The notes under the pieces: generated by a model
What the model saw: the letters and a program-made list of their open reading frames with translations, nothing else
What the model was told of the DNA's origin: nothing
Databases searched by the model: none
Origin: Comamonadaceae bacterium
Lineage (GTDB): Bacteria > Pseudomonadota > Gammaproteobacteria > Burkholderiales > Burkholderiaceae_C
Reading direction: 5' to 3'
DNA: 64,000 bases
Assembly (NCBI GenBank): GCA_027488215.1
Contig: JAIYCB010000004.1
Location: forward strand, 1 to 64,000
Made by a program: the position numbers and the translations under genes
Shown here: positions 39,365-48,410 of the stretch, piece after piece
Layout of the letters: each line of letters starts with the position of its first letter
Numbering within the stretch: position 1 is the first letter of the stretch

Positions 39365-40891
39365 ATGCCTCTGCCACTCGGCTTGGCCGAACGCCTTCAA
39401 GACCCCAGCCTGCACGCCAAAGTGATGAGCGCCACTGAGGCGGCAGCCTTGATCACGGTCGGTGCCAATGTGGGCATGAGCGGCTTCACGGGTGCGGCTT
39501 ATCCCAAGGCCGTACCCCAAGCCTTGGCTGCGCGGTTGGCGGCTTTGCATGTGGCGGGGCAAACGCAAGCGCGCATCGGTCTTTGGACGGGCGCCTCGAC
39601 TGCGCCCGAGCTGGATGGGGCTTTGGCTCGGGCCCAGGGCATCGAGATGCGGCTGCCTTATCAGTCCGATCCCAGTTGCCGCCAAGAGATCAATGCCGGT
39701 CACATGCTTTACAACGACATGCATTTGTCGCATGTGGCGCAGGCCGCTTGGTTCGGGCTGCTCGGCCATCTGGATGTGGCCGTGGTCGAGGTCGCGGGCA
39801 TCTTGCCAGGTGGTCGCTTGATCCCCTCCACCTCAGTGGGCAACAACAAGACTTGGCTGGACCAGGCCGACCAGATCATTTTGGAGGTGAATCTGCATCA
39901 GAGCCTGGCGCTGGAGGGCATGCATGATATTTTTCACGGTACTCACCTGCCCCCTCACCGGCAGCCCATCGGCCTGACGCACCCGCAGGATCGCATTGGC
40001 GACCCTTATCTGCGTTTTGACCCTGCCAAAGTGATCGCCGTGGTAGTGACAGATCAACCCGACCGCAACTTGCCTTTTGATGCGCCATCAGAGGTGTCGG
40101 CCCGGATTTCCGGACACATCCTCGCTTTTTTGCAGCAAGAAGTGCAGCTGGGCCGCTTGCCGGCGCAACTGCTGCCGCTGCAATCGGGGGTGGGCAACAT
40201 CGCCAACGCGGTGATGTGCGGCCTGAACCAGGGGCCTTTCGAGCAACTCACGGCCTACACCGAGGTGCTGCAAGATGGCATGCTGGCCATGTTGCGCTCA
40301 GGGAAACTGGCCTTCGCCTCGGCCACTGCGATTTCACTCAGCCCCAATGCCGACGCCGAGTTTCGGCAAAACATCAACTTTTACCGTCCGCGCATTGTGT
40401 TGCGCCCGCAAGAGATCAGCAACCACCCTGAACTGATCCGCCGCCTGGGCGTGATCGCCATGAATGCCATGATCGAGGCGGACATCTACGGCAACGTCAA
40501 TTCCACCCACATCATGGGCTCGTCCATCATGAACGGCATCGGCGGGTCGGGCGACTTTGCGCGCAATGCCTATTTGTCGATTTTCATGACACCTTCATTG
40601 GCCAAGGGGGGCACGATTTCATGCATCGTGCCCATGGTTTCGCACCACGACCACACCGAGCACGATGTGCAGGTCATCGTGACCGAACATGGCCTGGCCG
40701 ACCTGCGTGGGCTGGCCCCCACACAACGCGCCGAGCGCATCGTGCAGCAATGCGCTCACCCTCGGTTTCGGCCTGCTTTGCACGACTACATGGCCCGCGC
40801 CCGCCACAGCGGGTCGGGCTTGCACACCCCGCACCTGTTGGACGAGGCACTGAGCTGGCACAGCCGCTTTATGAGGACCGGCCGGATGTAA
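39365..40891 (+). CDS. acetyl-CoA hydrolase/transferase family (succinate CoA-transferase-like)
   Basis: 508-residue class I CoA-transferase of the Cat1/ScACT/YgfH group. The N-terminus ALITVGANVGMSGFTGAAYPKAVP, SGVGNIANAV, the FASATAISLS region and NGIGGSGDFARNAYLSIF are characteristic; the catalytic Glu lies in the TAYTEVLQDGML segment (the family's YxExxxDG-like motif). These enzymes move CoA between acetate and succinate or hydrolyse acetyl-CoA. The gene stands alone, divergent from the sulfur regulator, with no clear Shine-Dalgarno. Confidence 0.87.
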   Translation: MPLPLGLAERLQDPSLHAKVMSATEAAALITVGANVGMSGFTGAAYPKAVPQALAARLAALHVAGQTQARIGLWTGASTAPELDGALARAQGIEMRLPYQSDPSCRQEINAGHMLYNDMHLSHVAQAAWFGLLGHLDVAVVEVAGILPGGRLIPSTSVGNNKTWLDQADQIILEVNLHQSLALEGMHDIFHGTHLPPHRQPIGLTHPQDRIGDPYLRFDPAKVIAVVVTDQPDRNLPFDAPSEVSARISGHILAFLQQEVQLGRLPAQLLPLQSGVGNIANAVMCGLNQGPFEQLTAYTEVLQDGMLAMLRSGKLAFASATAISLSPNADAEFRQNINFYRPRIVLRPQEISNHPELIRRLGVIAMNAMIEADIYGNVNSTHIMGSSIMNGIGGSGDFARNAYLSIFMTPSLAKGGTISCIVPMVSHHDHTEHDVQVIVTEHGLADLRGLAPTQRAERIVQQCAHPRFRPALHDYMARARHSGSGLHTPHLLDEALSWHSRFMRTGRM

Positions 40892-41086
40892 GGACCACAG
40901 CTGCCCCGTGCAGGACACATGTGCTTGAAGCATCCAAAATCATGTCTTGGTCAAACCTTGCCTTTACCCACCTTCAGGACATCGCTATGCCGATGTTCGT
41001 CCACAACTCAAGGCTTGGGCGCTGCCTGAGTTGCCGGGCTGAGCAGGCCGGCGATTCAAGCGACAAAGCGCGAGAACGCCGAAGAA

Positions 41087-41656
41087 TCAGGTTTTGGGCA
41101 GTGTCACGCCGACTTGGCCTTGGTACTTGCCGCCCCGGTCCTTGTAACTGGTTTCGCAAACCTCGTCACTCTCCAAAAACAGGACCTGGGCGCAACCCTC
41201 GCCTGCATAAATTTTGGCAGGCAAGGGGGTGGTGTTGCTGAATTCGAGGGTCACGTAGCCCTCCCACTCGGGCTCAAATGGCGTCACATTCACAATGATG
41301 CCGCAGCGAGCATAAGTGCTTTTTCCAAGGCAGATGGTCAGCACATTGCGCGGAATGCGGAAATACTCCACCGTGCGTGCCAGTGCAAAGCTGTTGGGCG
41401 GAATGATGCACACATCACCCTCAATGTCGACAAAACTGCGCTCGTCGAAGTTCTTCGGATCCACCACCGTGCTGTAAATGTTGGTGAACACCTTGAACTC
41501 GGGCGCACAGCGGATGTCGTAGCCGTAACTGCTGGTTCCATAGCTCACGATTTTTTGGCCATCTGCGTTGTGCCTGATCTGTCCCGGCTCAAACGGTTCG
41601 ATCATGCCGTGCTGTTCAGCCATGCGTCGGATCCATTTATCGCTTTTGATGCTCAT
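41087..41656 (-). CDS. dcd: dCTP deaminase
   Basis: 189-residue trimeric dUTPase-superfamily enzyme that converts dCTP to dUTP for thymidylate synthesis. Typical motifs: [70 protein letters not shown] (catalytic region with E and active-site Arg/Ser) and [11 protein letters not shown]. The start is the Met of MSIKSDKW, with AAAGG upstream. It is divergent from a GntR regulator and not functionally linked to its neighbours. Confidence 0.95.
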   Translation of the reverse strand: MSIKSDKWIRRMAEQHGMIEPFEPGQIRHNADGQKIVSYGTSSYGYDIRCAPEFKVFTNIYSTVVDPKNFDERSFVDIEGDVCIIPPNSFALARTVEYFRIPRNVLTICLGKSTYARCGIIVNVTPFEPEWEGYVTLEFSNTTPLPAKIYAGEGCAQVLFLESDEVCETSYKDRGGKYQGQVGVTLPKT

Positions 41657-41794
41657 CGGTGAACCTTTGTGAAGAGCGGCCATTTTAAGGTGGGATCCTT
41701 GGCCATGAATTGGGTGCCGGAACCAGGCTTAGCTCCCGATGACATGCGCTGGCATGGTCATGAAGTCGACAAAGCAACACCAGCGAAGGATGAA

Positions 41795-41810
41795 ATATCG
41801 TATACGATAT
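41795..41810. promoter_or_regulatory. perfect 16-base GntR-type operator
   Basis: ATATCGTATACGATAT is a perfect palindrome upstream of the FCD-type GntR gene. Its core TCGTATACGA fits the TNGTNNNACNA pattern bound by FadR/FCD regulators. It likely mediates autoregulation of the GntR-Bug-MmgE/PrpD operon. Confidence 0.75.
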
Positions 41811-41881
41811 GCAAAAAAACGCTTCTTCACTGCCTTATGCTGCCCTGGATCTCTGCCGACAATTCCGATCGCATCAAAAAC

Positions 41882-42574
41882 ATGCGGGACACGTCGCTGG
41901 CCAAATTGGTCCGAGAAGATTTGCTGGAACACATCCTCAAGGGAGCCATCAAGCCCGGGGACAAAATCAGTGAACCAGATGTGACCAACCGCCTGCAGGT
42001 GTCACGCGTGCCCGTGCGAGAGGCTTTGAGAGAACTGGAAAGCTCCGGTTTAGTGGTTTCACGAAAACACGCTGGCGTTTTCGTTCGAGCCATCGAAGCC
42101 AAGGAAGTGCAGGACTTGTACGAAATCCGCAGCTTGCTCGACAGTTTTGCGGGGGCGAAAGCCGCTGCTTTGGCCACTGCCCCCAGACAAGCATTGGCGC
42201 ATGCACTGGAGGCTTCCATTGACCTCATGGTCGTGGCCCAGAAACAAGCCAACTTGGCCGCCTACTACTCAGAAAACCTGCATTTTCATTGGTTGATTGT
42301 GCAAGCGGCAAACAACGAACAACTGAGTCATACCTACCAGGAAGTCGTGCAAAAACTCCATTTGGCACGCCTGCAAAGCTTGTCGCATGTGACTGGCATG
42401 AAGACATCGATCTCGGAGCACCAAAAAATCACCCACGCGATCGCCCTGGGTGAGCCAGACCACGCCAAAGATTTACTGACCACGCATGTCAGCAGCGCTT
42501 ATGCACGCTTGAAGCAAAGCATCCCCCCAGAACCCACAGTAACCCCCAAAAACCACCTTAAGGAGAAAACATGA
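41882..42574 (+). CDS. GntR-family (FCD subfamily) transcriptional regulator
   Basis: About 230 residues. The N-terminal winged helix reads LVREDLLEHILKGAIKPGDKISEPDVTNRLQVSRVPVREALRELESSGLV, and the all-helical FCD effector domain follows with DLYEIRSLLDSFAG and the metal-binding-type HFHWLIVQAANNEQL and later SEHQKITHAIALG. Ligands are usually organic acids. I use the Met of MRDTSLAKL; ATG 41837 would add 15 residues and neither has a clear ribosome site. Its stop overlaps the Bug receptor start by 4 bases, an unusual coupling of regulator and transporter receptor. Confidence 0.85.
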   Translation: MRDTSLAKLVREDLLEHILKGAIKPGDKISEPDVTNRLQVSRVPVREALRELESSGLVVSRKHAGVFVRAIEAKEVQDLYEIRSLLDSFAGAKAAALATAPRQALAHALEASIDLMVVAQKQANLAAYYSENLHFHWLIVQAANNEQLSHTYQEVVQKLHLARLQSLSHVTGMKTSISEHQKITHAIALGEPDHAKDLLTTHVSSAYARLKQSIPPEPTVTPKNHLKEKT

Positions 42575-43542
42575 AACGACGCACCCTGATACAAGCGGCC
42601 CCTTTGCTGATGGGATTGCCTGGCTTGGCCAGCGCCCAAGCGGCCTATCCTAATCGCCCGATCAAATACATCGTACCCGTGGCCGCTGGCGGCGGCTCTG
42701 ACATGATTGGACGCCAGGTGTGCGAACGATTGGCGAAAGTGCTGGGGCAATCGATGGTGGTGGAAAACCACGGCGGCGGCGGCGGCGTGATTGCTTCGCT
42801 GATGACTGTCAAAGCACCCGCAGATGGCTACACGCTGATGCAAGGTTACGTGGCCACCCACGGCACGGCACCCGCCACCCGAAAACTCAACTATGACCCG
42901 ATCAAGGACTTCACGCCTCTGGGCATGATTGGCACCACCCCCAATGTGCTGGTGGTCAACGCCAATGCACCAGCTAAAGGCGTCAAAGAGTTCATCGATT
43001 TCGTCAAGAAGAATCCAGGAAAAATCTCTTATGGCTCCGCCGGTGCAGGCTCGTTGACGCATTTGACAGCCGAGTTGTTCAAACTCCAGACGGGTGCCTT
43101 CATGGTGCATATTCCTTATCGCGGCATTGCCCCAGCCACCACCGATCTGATCGCTGGACAAACCCAGGCCATGTTTCCGGGCCTGGCTGCCGCATTGCCT
43201 CACATCCGCGGCGGACGTCTTCGTGCATTGGCAGTGACCGGCAATCAACGCCACCCGGCGCTCAAGGATGTCCCCACCATGGAAGAGGCTGGCCTCAAAG
43301 GCTTCGATGCCCAACAATGGTATGGCGTGGTGGGCCCAGCTGGCATGCCTGCGCCCATCGTCAAACAAATCAACGACGCCATCGCCCAGGTGTTGGCGCA
43401 ACCCGATTTCAGGGACAAGCTCAGCGCAGAAGCGGTCGAACTGACGCCCATGACCCCCAACCAATTCCTCGAGTACATGAAGCGCGATTTGGCCCGATGG
43501 ACCGACTTGGCCCGCGAACGCAAGATCAACCTCGACGCCTGA
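42571..43542 (+). CDS. Bug-family periplasmic substrate-binding receptor
   Basis: 323 residues. Signal peptide with KRR start ending near LASAQA; mature pattern NRPIKYIVPVAAGGGSDMIGRQVCERLAKVLGQ, VVENHGGGGGVI, APADGYTLMQG and LNYDPIKDFTPLG is typical of Bug/TctC receptors, which recognise small carboxylates. It is translationally coupled to the GntR regulator and 27 bases ahead of an MmgE/PrpD gene, so the ligand is probably a citrate- or methylcitrate-like acid. No TctAB membrane genes are adjacent. Confidence 0.88.
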   Translation: MKRRTLIQAAPLLMGLPGLASAQAAYPNRPIKYIVPVAAGGGSDMIGRQVCERLAKVLGQSMVVENHGGGGGVIASLMTVKAPADGYTLMQGYVATHGTAPATRKLNYDPIKDFTPLGMIGTTPNVLVVNANAPAKGVKEFIDFVKKNPGKISYGSAGAGSLTHLTAELFKLQTGAFMVHIPYRGIAPATTDLIAGQTQAMFPGLAAALPHIRGGRLRALAVTGNQRHPALKDVPTMEEAGLKGFDAQQWYGVVGPAGMPAPIVKQINDAIAQVLAQPDFRDKLSAEAVELTPMTPNQFLEYMKRDLARWTDLARERKINLDA

Positions 43543-43569
43543 TTTTTTGAAACCCTGACAGGACTGAAC

Positions 43570-44940
43570 ATGACGATCAATACCGCAGTGGCCGCTGACC
43601 ACAAAGCGCCGCCCATCACCGCCGAACTCGCCAAGTTCGTGGCCGAACACCCCTCCAAAGGCTGGAATGATTCGGTTGAACATGAAGCCCACCGCACCTT
43701 CCTGAACTGGCTGGGCTGCGCCATCGGTGCGGCAAAGCATGAGGCCGTCGAATCGGCCTTGGCGGCCGTCAACATGCTGGCCCCCTCGCAACAAGCTACC
43801 ATTGCTGGCCGCGCCGAACGCGTGGACATGGCGAGTGCGGCCCTGATCAACGGCATCTCGTCGCACACTTTTGACTTTGACGACACCCACCTCAAAACCA
43901 TCATCCACCCTGCAGGTCCCGTGGTCTCGGCGGTAATGGCTTTGGCCGAAACCCAAAACAGCTCGGGCCGCCAGGTGATGGATGCAGTGGTGTTGGGCAT
44001 CGATGTGGCTTGCCGCATGGGCAATTTGGTTTACCCCCAGCACTACGACCGCGGTTGGCACATCACCGGCTCCACCGGCACTTTGGGTGCTGCTGCCGCT
44101 TGCGCGCGATTGCTGGGCCTCAATGCCCAACAAACGGGCATGGCTTTGGGCATTGCGGCTTCGCAACCCGTGGGCCTGCGTGAACAGTTTGGCACCATGA
44201 CCAAGCCCTTTCACCCCGGTGGCGCTGCGCGTGCGGGTTTGATGTCGGCCCTCATGGCCAAACACGGCTTTACCTCCAGCGCCCGTGCGCTGGAAGCGCC
44301 GCGTGGATGGGCCCAAGTGCTGTCCACCAAATACGACTGGCGCGAGGCGCAAGATGAGTTGGGCCAGCGCTTTGAAATCAGCTTCAACGCCTACAAGCCC
44401 TTTGCCTGCGGCATCGTGATTCACCCCAGCATCGACGCTTGTGCTCAGCTGCGCGCGCAAGGTGTCAAACCCGACGAAGTGCAAAGCATCGAGCTGCGCG
44501 TGCACCCCTTGGTGCTGGAGCTCACCGGCAAAAAGACACCGCAAGACGGCTTGCAAGGCAAGTTCAGCGTGTACCACGGCTGTGCGGTCGGCCTGATCTT
44601 TGGGCGCGCGGGCGAAGAGGAGTTTTCAGACCACATCGTGCGACGGGAAGACGTGGTGCGCTTGCGCGACAAAGTGCAAGCGGTGGTGGACACCTCGGTG
44701 CGCGAAGAGAGCGTGTACGTCACGGCCCACCTGACCGATGGTCGCAGCGTGAAGGTGCATGTGGAACACGCCATTGGCTCTTTGCAAAAGCCCATGACCG
44801 ATGCCGACCTGGAGGGCAAGTTCCATGACCTGTCCGACCCGATTTTGGGTGCGGACCGGGTAAACGCCATTTTGAAAAGCTGCTGGAGCCTGGGGCAAGC
44901 CGCCAACTTGCAGGCTTTGCTGACCTTGCTCAAGCCCTGA
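43570..44940 (+). CDS. MmgE/PrpD family protein
   Basis: 456 residues of the 2-methylcitrate dehydratase / cis-aconitate decarboxylase superfamily. Motifs include HRTFLNWLGCAIGA, AALINGISSHTFDFDDTH, the active-site STGTLGAAAACARLLGL, EQFGTMTKPFHPGGAARAG and YKPFACGIVIHPSIDA. Family members dehydrate or decarboxylate hydroxy tricarboxylic acids; imidazole or bile-acid roles also occur, so the substrate is unresolved. It ends the GntR-Bug-MmgE operon, closed by a terminator at 44964. Confidence 0.86.
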   Translation: MTINTAVAADHKAPPITAELAKFVAEHPSKGWNDSVEHEAHRTFLNWLGCAIGAAKHEAVESALAAVNMLAPSQQATIAGRAERVDMASAALINGISSHTFDFDDTHLKTIIHPAGPVVSAVMALAETQNSSGRQVMDAVVLGIDVACRMGNLVYPQHYDRGWHITGSTGTLGAAAACARLLGLNAQQTGMALGIAASQPVGLREQFGTMTKPFHPGGAARAGLMSALMAKHGFTSSARALEAPRGWAQVLSTKYDWREAQDELGQRFEISFNAYKPFACGIVIHPSIDACAQLRAQGVKPDEVQSIELRVHPLVLELTGKKTPQDGLQGKFSVYHGCAVGLIFGRAGEEEFSDHIVRREDVVRLRDKVQAVVDTSVREESVYVTAHLTDGRSVKVHVEHAIGSLQKPMTDADLEGKFHDLSDPILGADRVNAILKSCWSLGQAANLQALLTLLKP

Positions 44941-44963
44941 TTCATCAGGCGCTCACCCCAAGT

Positions 44964-44988
44964 CGAGGCCTTGCGCCTCGGCTTTTTT
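44964..44988 (+). terminator. intrinsic terminator after the MmgE/PrpD gene
   Basis: CGAGGC-CTTGC-GCCTCG is followed by GCTTTTTT on the plus strand. It ends the GntR-Bug-MmgE/PrpD transcript before the convergent BMP-family gene. Confidence 0.85.
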
Positions 44989-45031
44989 CATCCAGGCGCC
45001 GCCATGCGGCCACCCGAATGGTTTGACGACA

Positions 45032-46117
45032 TCAACGCGTCACGCGCCCCTGAACGCCTTGCACCAGGTAATTCATGTTCAGGATCTGGGCATCGCTCAA
45101 GCTTTTACCCGCCGGTACCACCAACTTGCCCTCGTTGTCGGTGATGGGGCCTTTGAATGGCAATAACTTGCCTGAGCCCACGGCCTTTTGTTGGTTCAAA
45201 ATTTCGTCTTGAACTTTTTTGGGCACCTTGGGGCCGAATTCACCGACGCGGATCATGCCGTCTTTGATGCCCCCCCACACGCTACTGGATGTCCAAGTGC
45301 CAGACATGGCCGCCTTGACTCTGGACGTGTAGTAATCGCCCCACTGGTGCGTCACCGCAATGATCTGCGCATCGGGGCCGATCTTGCGCATGTCGGAGTG
45401 GTAGGCCACGGCCATCTTGCCGCGCTCTTGCGCTGCCGCCATCACCGCAGTGGATCCGGTGTGGAACGCAATCACATCCACGTCTTGATTGAACAAGGCC
45501 ATAGCCGCTTCGCGCTCTTTGGGTGGGTCAAACCAGGCATTGAGCCAAACCACTTTGACGGTGGCTTTGGGGTTGACCGAGCGCATGCCCAAAGTGAAAG
45601 CGTTGATGCCTTGCAGCACCTCGGGAATCGGGAAACCCGCCACATAACCCGCCACATTCGATTGGGTCATGCGCCCAGCGGCGATGCCCGCCAAATAACG
45701 TCCTTCGTAATAACGGGCGTTCGACGCCGCCACGTTGGGCGCGGTTTTGAAGCCGGTGACCGATTCGAACTTCACATTCGGAAACTCCCTGGCCACCTTG
45801 AGTGTGGGCTCCATGTAGCCAAAGCTGGGGGTGAAGATGATTTGATTGCCCTGCTGAGCCAGGTCGCGGATCACGCGCTCGGCATCTGCGCCTTCGGGCA
45901 CATCGGCCACAAACGTGGTCTTGACCTGGTCGCCCAAAGCCCGCTCAACGGCCTTGCGGCCCTCGTCGTGCTGGCGGGTCCAGCCTGCCTCGGTGATCGG
46001 CGAGACATAGACAAAACCAGCCTTGATGGGCTCGGTGGATGGTTTAGGTGTTTGCGCCTGAACAGCAGGAAGGAAAAAGCAGGCGGCCACGAGCGTGGCA
46101 GCGAGGTTTTTATACAT
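45032..46117 (-). CDS. BMP-family (PnrA-like) ABC substrate-binding protein
   Basis: 361-residue periplasmic receptor of the basic membrane protein / PnrA family, binding purine nucleosides or related compounds. Signal ends near AVQAQ; the mature protein reads IKAGFVYVSPITEAGWTRQHDEGRKAVE, with VPEGADAERVIRDLAQQGNQIIF, FGYMEPTLKVA and EGRYLAGIAAGRMTQSNVAGYVAGFPIPEV. It is a paralogue of the lipoprotein at 52730, with the same motifs in the same order, but has no permease or ATPase genes beside it. A decayed adenosine deaminase lies just upstream. Confidence 0.9.
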   Translation of the reverse strand: MYKNLAATLVAACFFLPAVQAQTPKPSTEPIKAGFVYVSPITEAGWTRQHDEGRKAVERALGDQVKTTFVADVPEGADAERVIRDLAQQGNQIIFTPSFGYMEPTLKVAREFPNVKFESVTGFKTAPNVAASNARYYEGRYLAGIAAGRMTQSNVAGYVAGFPIPEVLQGINAFTLGMRSVNPKATVKVVWLNAWFDPPKEREAAMALFNQDVDVIAFHTGSTAVMAAAQERGKMAVAYHSDMRKIGPDAQIIAVTHQWGDYYTSRVKAAMSGTWTSSSVWGGIKDGMIRVGEFGPKVPKKVQDEILNQQKAVGSGKLLPFKGPITDNEGKLVVPAGKSLSDAQILNMNYLVQGVQGRVTR

Positions 46118-46155
46118 GGTATTCCTCTACATGGCCCCGAAATTGAAAAAACGAA

Positions 46156-46174
46156 GCCCGCCGGGGCAGCGGGC
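46156..46174 (-). terminator. intrinsic terminator upstream of the BMP gene
   Basis: GCCCGC-N7-GCGGGC forms the stem; on the minus strand it is followed by TTCGTTTTTTC. It separates the decayed adenosine deaminase from the BMP gene, so the BMP gene needs its own promoter in the short interval or read-through. Confidence 0.65.
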
Positions 46175-46209
46175 AACGGGTGTAGATTTTAGCAAGTGCT
46201 CTGAGTCGT

Positions 46210-46700
<491 letters not shown>

Positions 46701-46888
46701 GCCTCATTTTGCACCCTCTGCATGCTGTCAAACCATGACGCGAAATCGTGAGTAAGCATGACCATGCAAAACCCTTTTGCGGCGGTGCTTGTTGTTTTTT
46801 GTCGCCCAAATTACAGCGTATTCCAAGCTTTGTGCAAGTATCAATGTATTGCCGACTGCGCAATTTGCACAACCTCACTGGAGATCCC

Positions 46889-47866
46889 ATGACCCGCGTC
46901 ACCAAGACCCTGTTTGCTCTGTTGTCTAGCCTGTTCGTGGCCTATGCCTCACCGTTGATGGCCCAGACCTTCCCCAATAAGCCCATTCGCATCATCGTGC
47001 CTTTCCCGCCGGGTGGCGGCAACGATGTGATTGCGCGCGTGGTCGCACAAAAACTCAATGAACGTCTTGGGCAACAAGTTGTGGTCGATAACCGGGCAGG
47101 TGCCAATGGCATTGTGGGCTTGCAGGCTTTGATGCAGTCGCCTGCAGACGGCTACACCCTGGCCGTGGCGGCGGCAGGGCCCATGGCCGTGAACCCCAGT
47201 CTGTACGACAAGTTGCCCTATGACCCTTTAAAGGATTTCGCCCCCATCACCAACATGGTGAACTTCCCTCTGCTTTTGGTCACGCACCCATCCGTTCCAG
47301 CCAAAACAACACTGGAGTTGATCAACTTGGCCAAATCCAAGCCCAAACAGTTGTTCTTTGCATCCCCTGGCAGCGGCAATTCAGGGCACTTGGCCGGCGA
47401 GTTGTTCAACTCGATGGCCAATGTGCAAACCATGCATGTCCCCTACAAAGGGCAAGGCCCTGCCTTGACCGATTTGCTGGCGGGACAAGTCCAGATGCTC
47501 TACAGCAGCATCCCTTCCGTGATCAACCAGGTGAAGTCTGGCCAACTCAAAGCCATTGCTGTTGGCAGCGCCAAACGCGTGCCTTCCCTGGCCGATATTC
47601 CGACCATTTCAGAAAGCGGATTGCCGGGTTATGAAGCCTATTCATGGGTCGGCATCGTGGCCCCAGCCAAGACACCCAGGGACATCGTGATGCGGCTGAA
47701 CCGTGAAATTGTGGACATTTTGAAGTTGCCTGATGTGGCCGAAAAATTAAACCAACAAGGGGCCTTGCCGGTGGGCGACACGCCCGATCAATTTGCCACT
47801 TACATCAAAGACGAGATCGCCAAATGGGGGGCCGTTGTGCGCTCGGCCAACATCAAAGCAGATTGA
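46889..47866 (+). CDS. Bug-family periplasmic substrate-binding receptor
   Basis: 325 residues; signal peptide ends near SPLMAQ, then TFPNKPIRIIVPFPPGGGNDVIARVVAQKLNERLGQ, VVDNRAGANGIVG, SPADGYTLAVAAAGP and KLPYDPLKDFAPI, all standard Bug/TctC motifs. GGAG lies seven bases before the chosen ATG; upstream in-frame codons lack a signal sequence. It is followed 13 bases later by a carboxymuconolactone decarboxylase-like gene, suggesting an aromatic or lactone acid ligand. No membrane partner genes nearby. Confidence 0.9.
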   Translation: MTRVTKTLFALLSSLFVAYASPLMAQTFPNKPIRIIVPFPPGGGNDVIARVVAQKLNERLGQQVVVDNRAGANGIVGLQALMQSPADGYTLAVAAAGPMAVNPSLYDKLPYDPLKDFAPITNMVNFPLLLVTHPSVPAKTTLELINLAKSKPKQLFFASPGSGNSGHLAGELFNSMANVQTMHVPYKGQGPALTDLLAGQVQMLYSSIPSVINQVKSGQLKAIAVGSAKRVPSLADIPTISESGLPGYEAYSWVGIVAPAKTPRDIVMRLNREIVDILKLPDVAEKLNQQGALPVGDTPDQFATYIKDEIAKWGAVVRSANIKAD

Positions 47867-47879
47867 AAGAAACCCCGAC

Positions 47880-48410
47880 ATGAAAACCTCCACAAACAAG
47901 AAGTCCAGCGATCAACCCAAATCCGAGGGCTACAAAGCAGGCCTGGCGATGCGCAAAAAGGTGCTGGGTGATGACTATGTCGAACGCTCATTTGCCAACG
48001 CCGATGACCTGAACATGCCCTTTCAGGAGCTGGCCACCGAGTTCGCCTGGGGCAAGGTCTGGACCCGTCCTGGGTTGACTCTGAAAGAGCGCAGCCTGGC
48101 CACTTTGTCGATGTGCATCGCCTTGAACCGACCCGCTGAAGTCAAGATTCACCTGCGCGGCGCTGTTCGCAACGGTGTATCTCGCGAAGAGTTGCGCGAG
48201 TTGATTTTGCACTCCTTTCTTTACTGCGGCGGGCCTGCGGCCCTGGACGCCTACAAGGCTGTGCGCGACGAATTGCCCTTGATCGAAGCGGCAGAAAAAG
48301 AGGCCAAGAAACTAGCACGCCCCATCAAAACAAAACCCGTCAAAAGTCCAGTCAAGACCACCGTTAAAGCCAAAGCCAAATCTACAGCCAAAGCCAAGAT
48401 CAAGGCTTGA
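47880..48410 (+). CDS. carboxymuconolactone decarboxylase family protein with Lys-rich tail
   Basis: 176 residues. The central region KERSLATLSMCIALNRPAEVKIHLRGAVRNGVSREELRELILHSFLYCGGPAALDAY (about residues 70-130) is the CMD/PcaC-type helical fold, including the conserved Cys and His region of gamma-carboxymuconolactone decarboxylases. The last 27 residues (150-176) contain ten Lys, with Thr, Val and Ala, like a histone-H1-type tail; this is not part of the fold and could bind nucleic acid or membrane. It follows a Bug receptor in an operon and overlaps the convergent dehydrogenase gene by 11 bases. Confidence 0.82.
   Translation: MKTSTNKKSSDQPKSEGYKAGLAMRKKVLGDDYVERSFANADDLNMPFQELATEFAWGKVWTRPGLTLKERSLATLSMCIALNRPAEVKIHLRGAVRNGVSREELRELILHSFLYCGGPAALDAYKAVRDELPLIEAAEKEAKKLARPIKTKPVKSPVKTTVKAKAKSTAKAKIKA

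Noticed and set aside
40621-41241. 206-codon plus-strand frame after the CoA-transferase
   Set aside because: It overlaps the 3' end of the CoA-transferase in another frame and the end of dcd; Arg/Pro-rich translation without recognisable pattern.
42499-44577. 692-codon open frame on the minus strand
   Set aside because: It lies antisense to the Bug and MmgE/PrpD genes, whose products match known families over full length. The His/Gly/Arg-rich translation has no family pattern; it is a product of codon bias.
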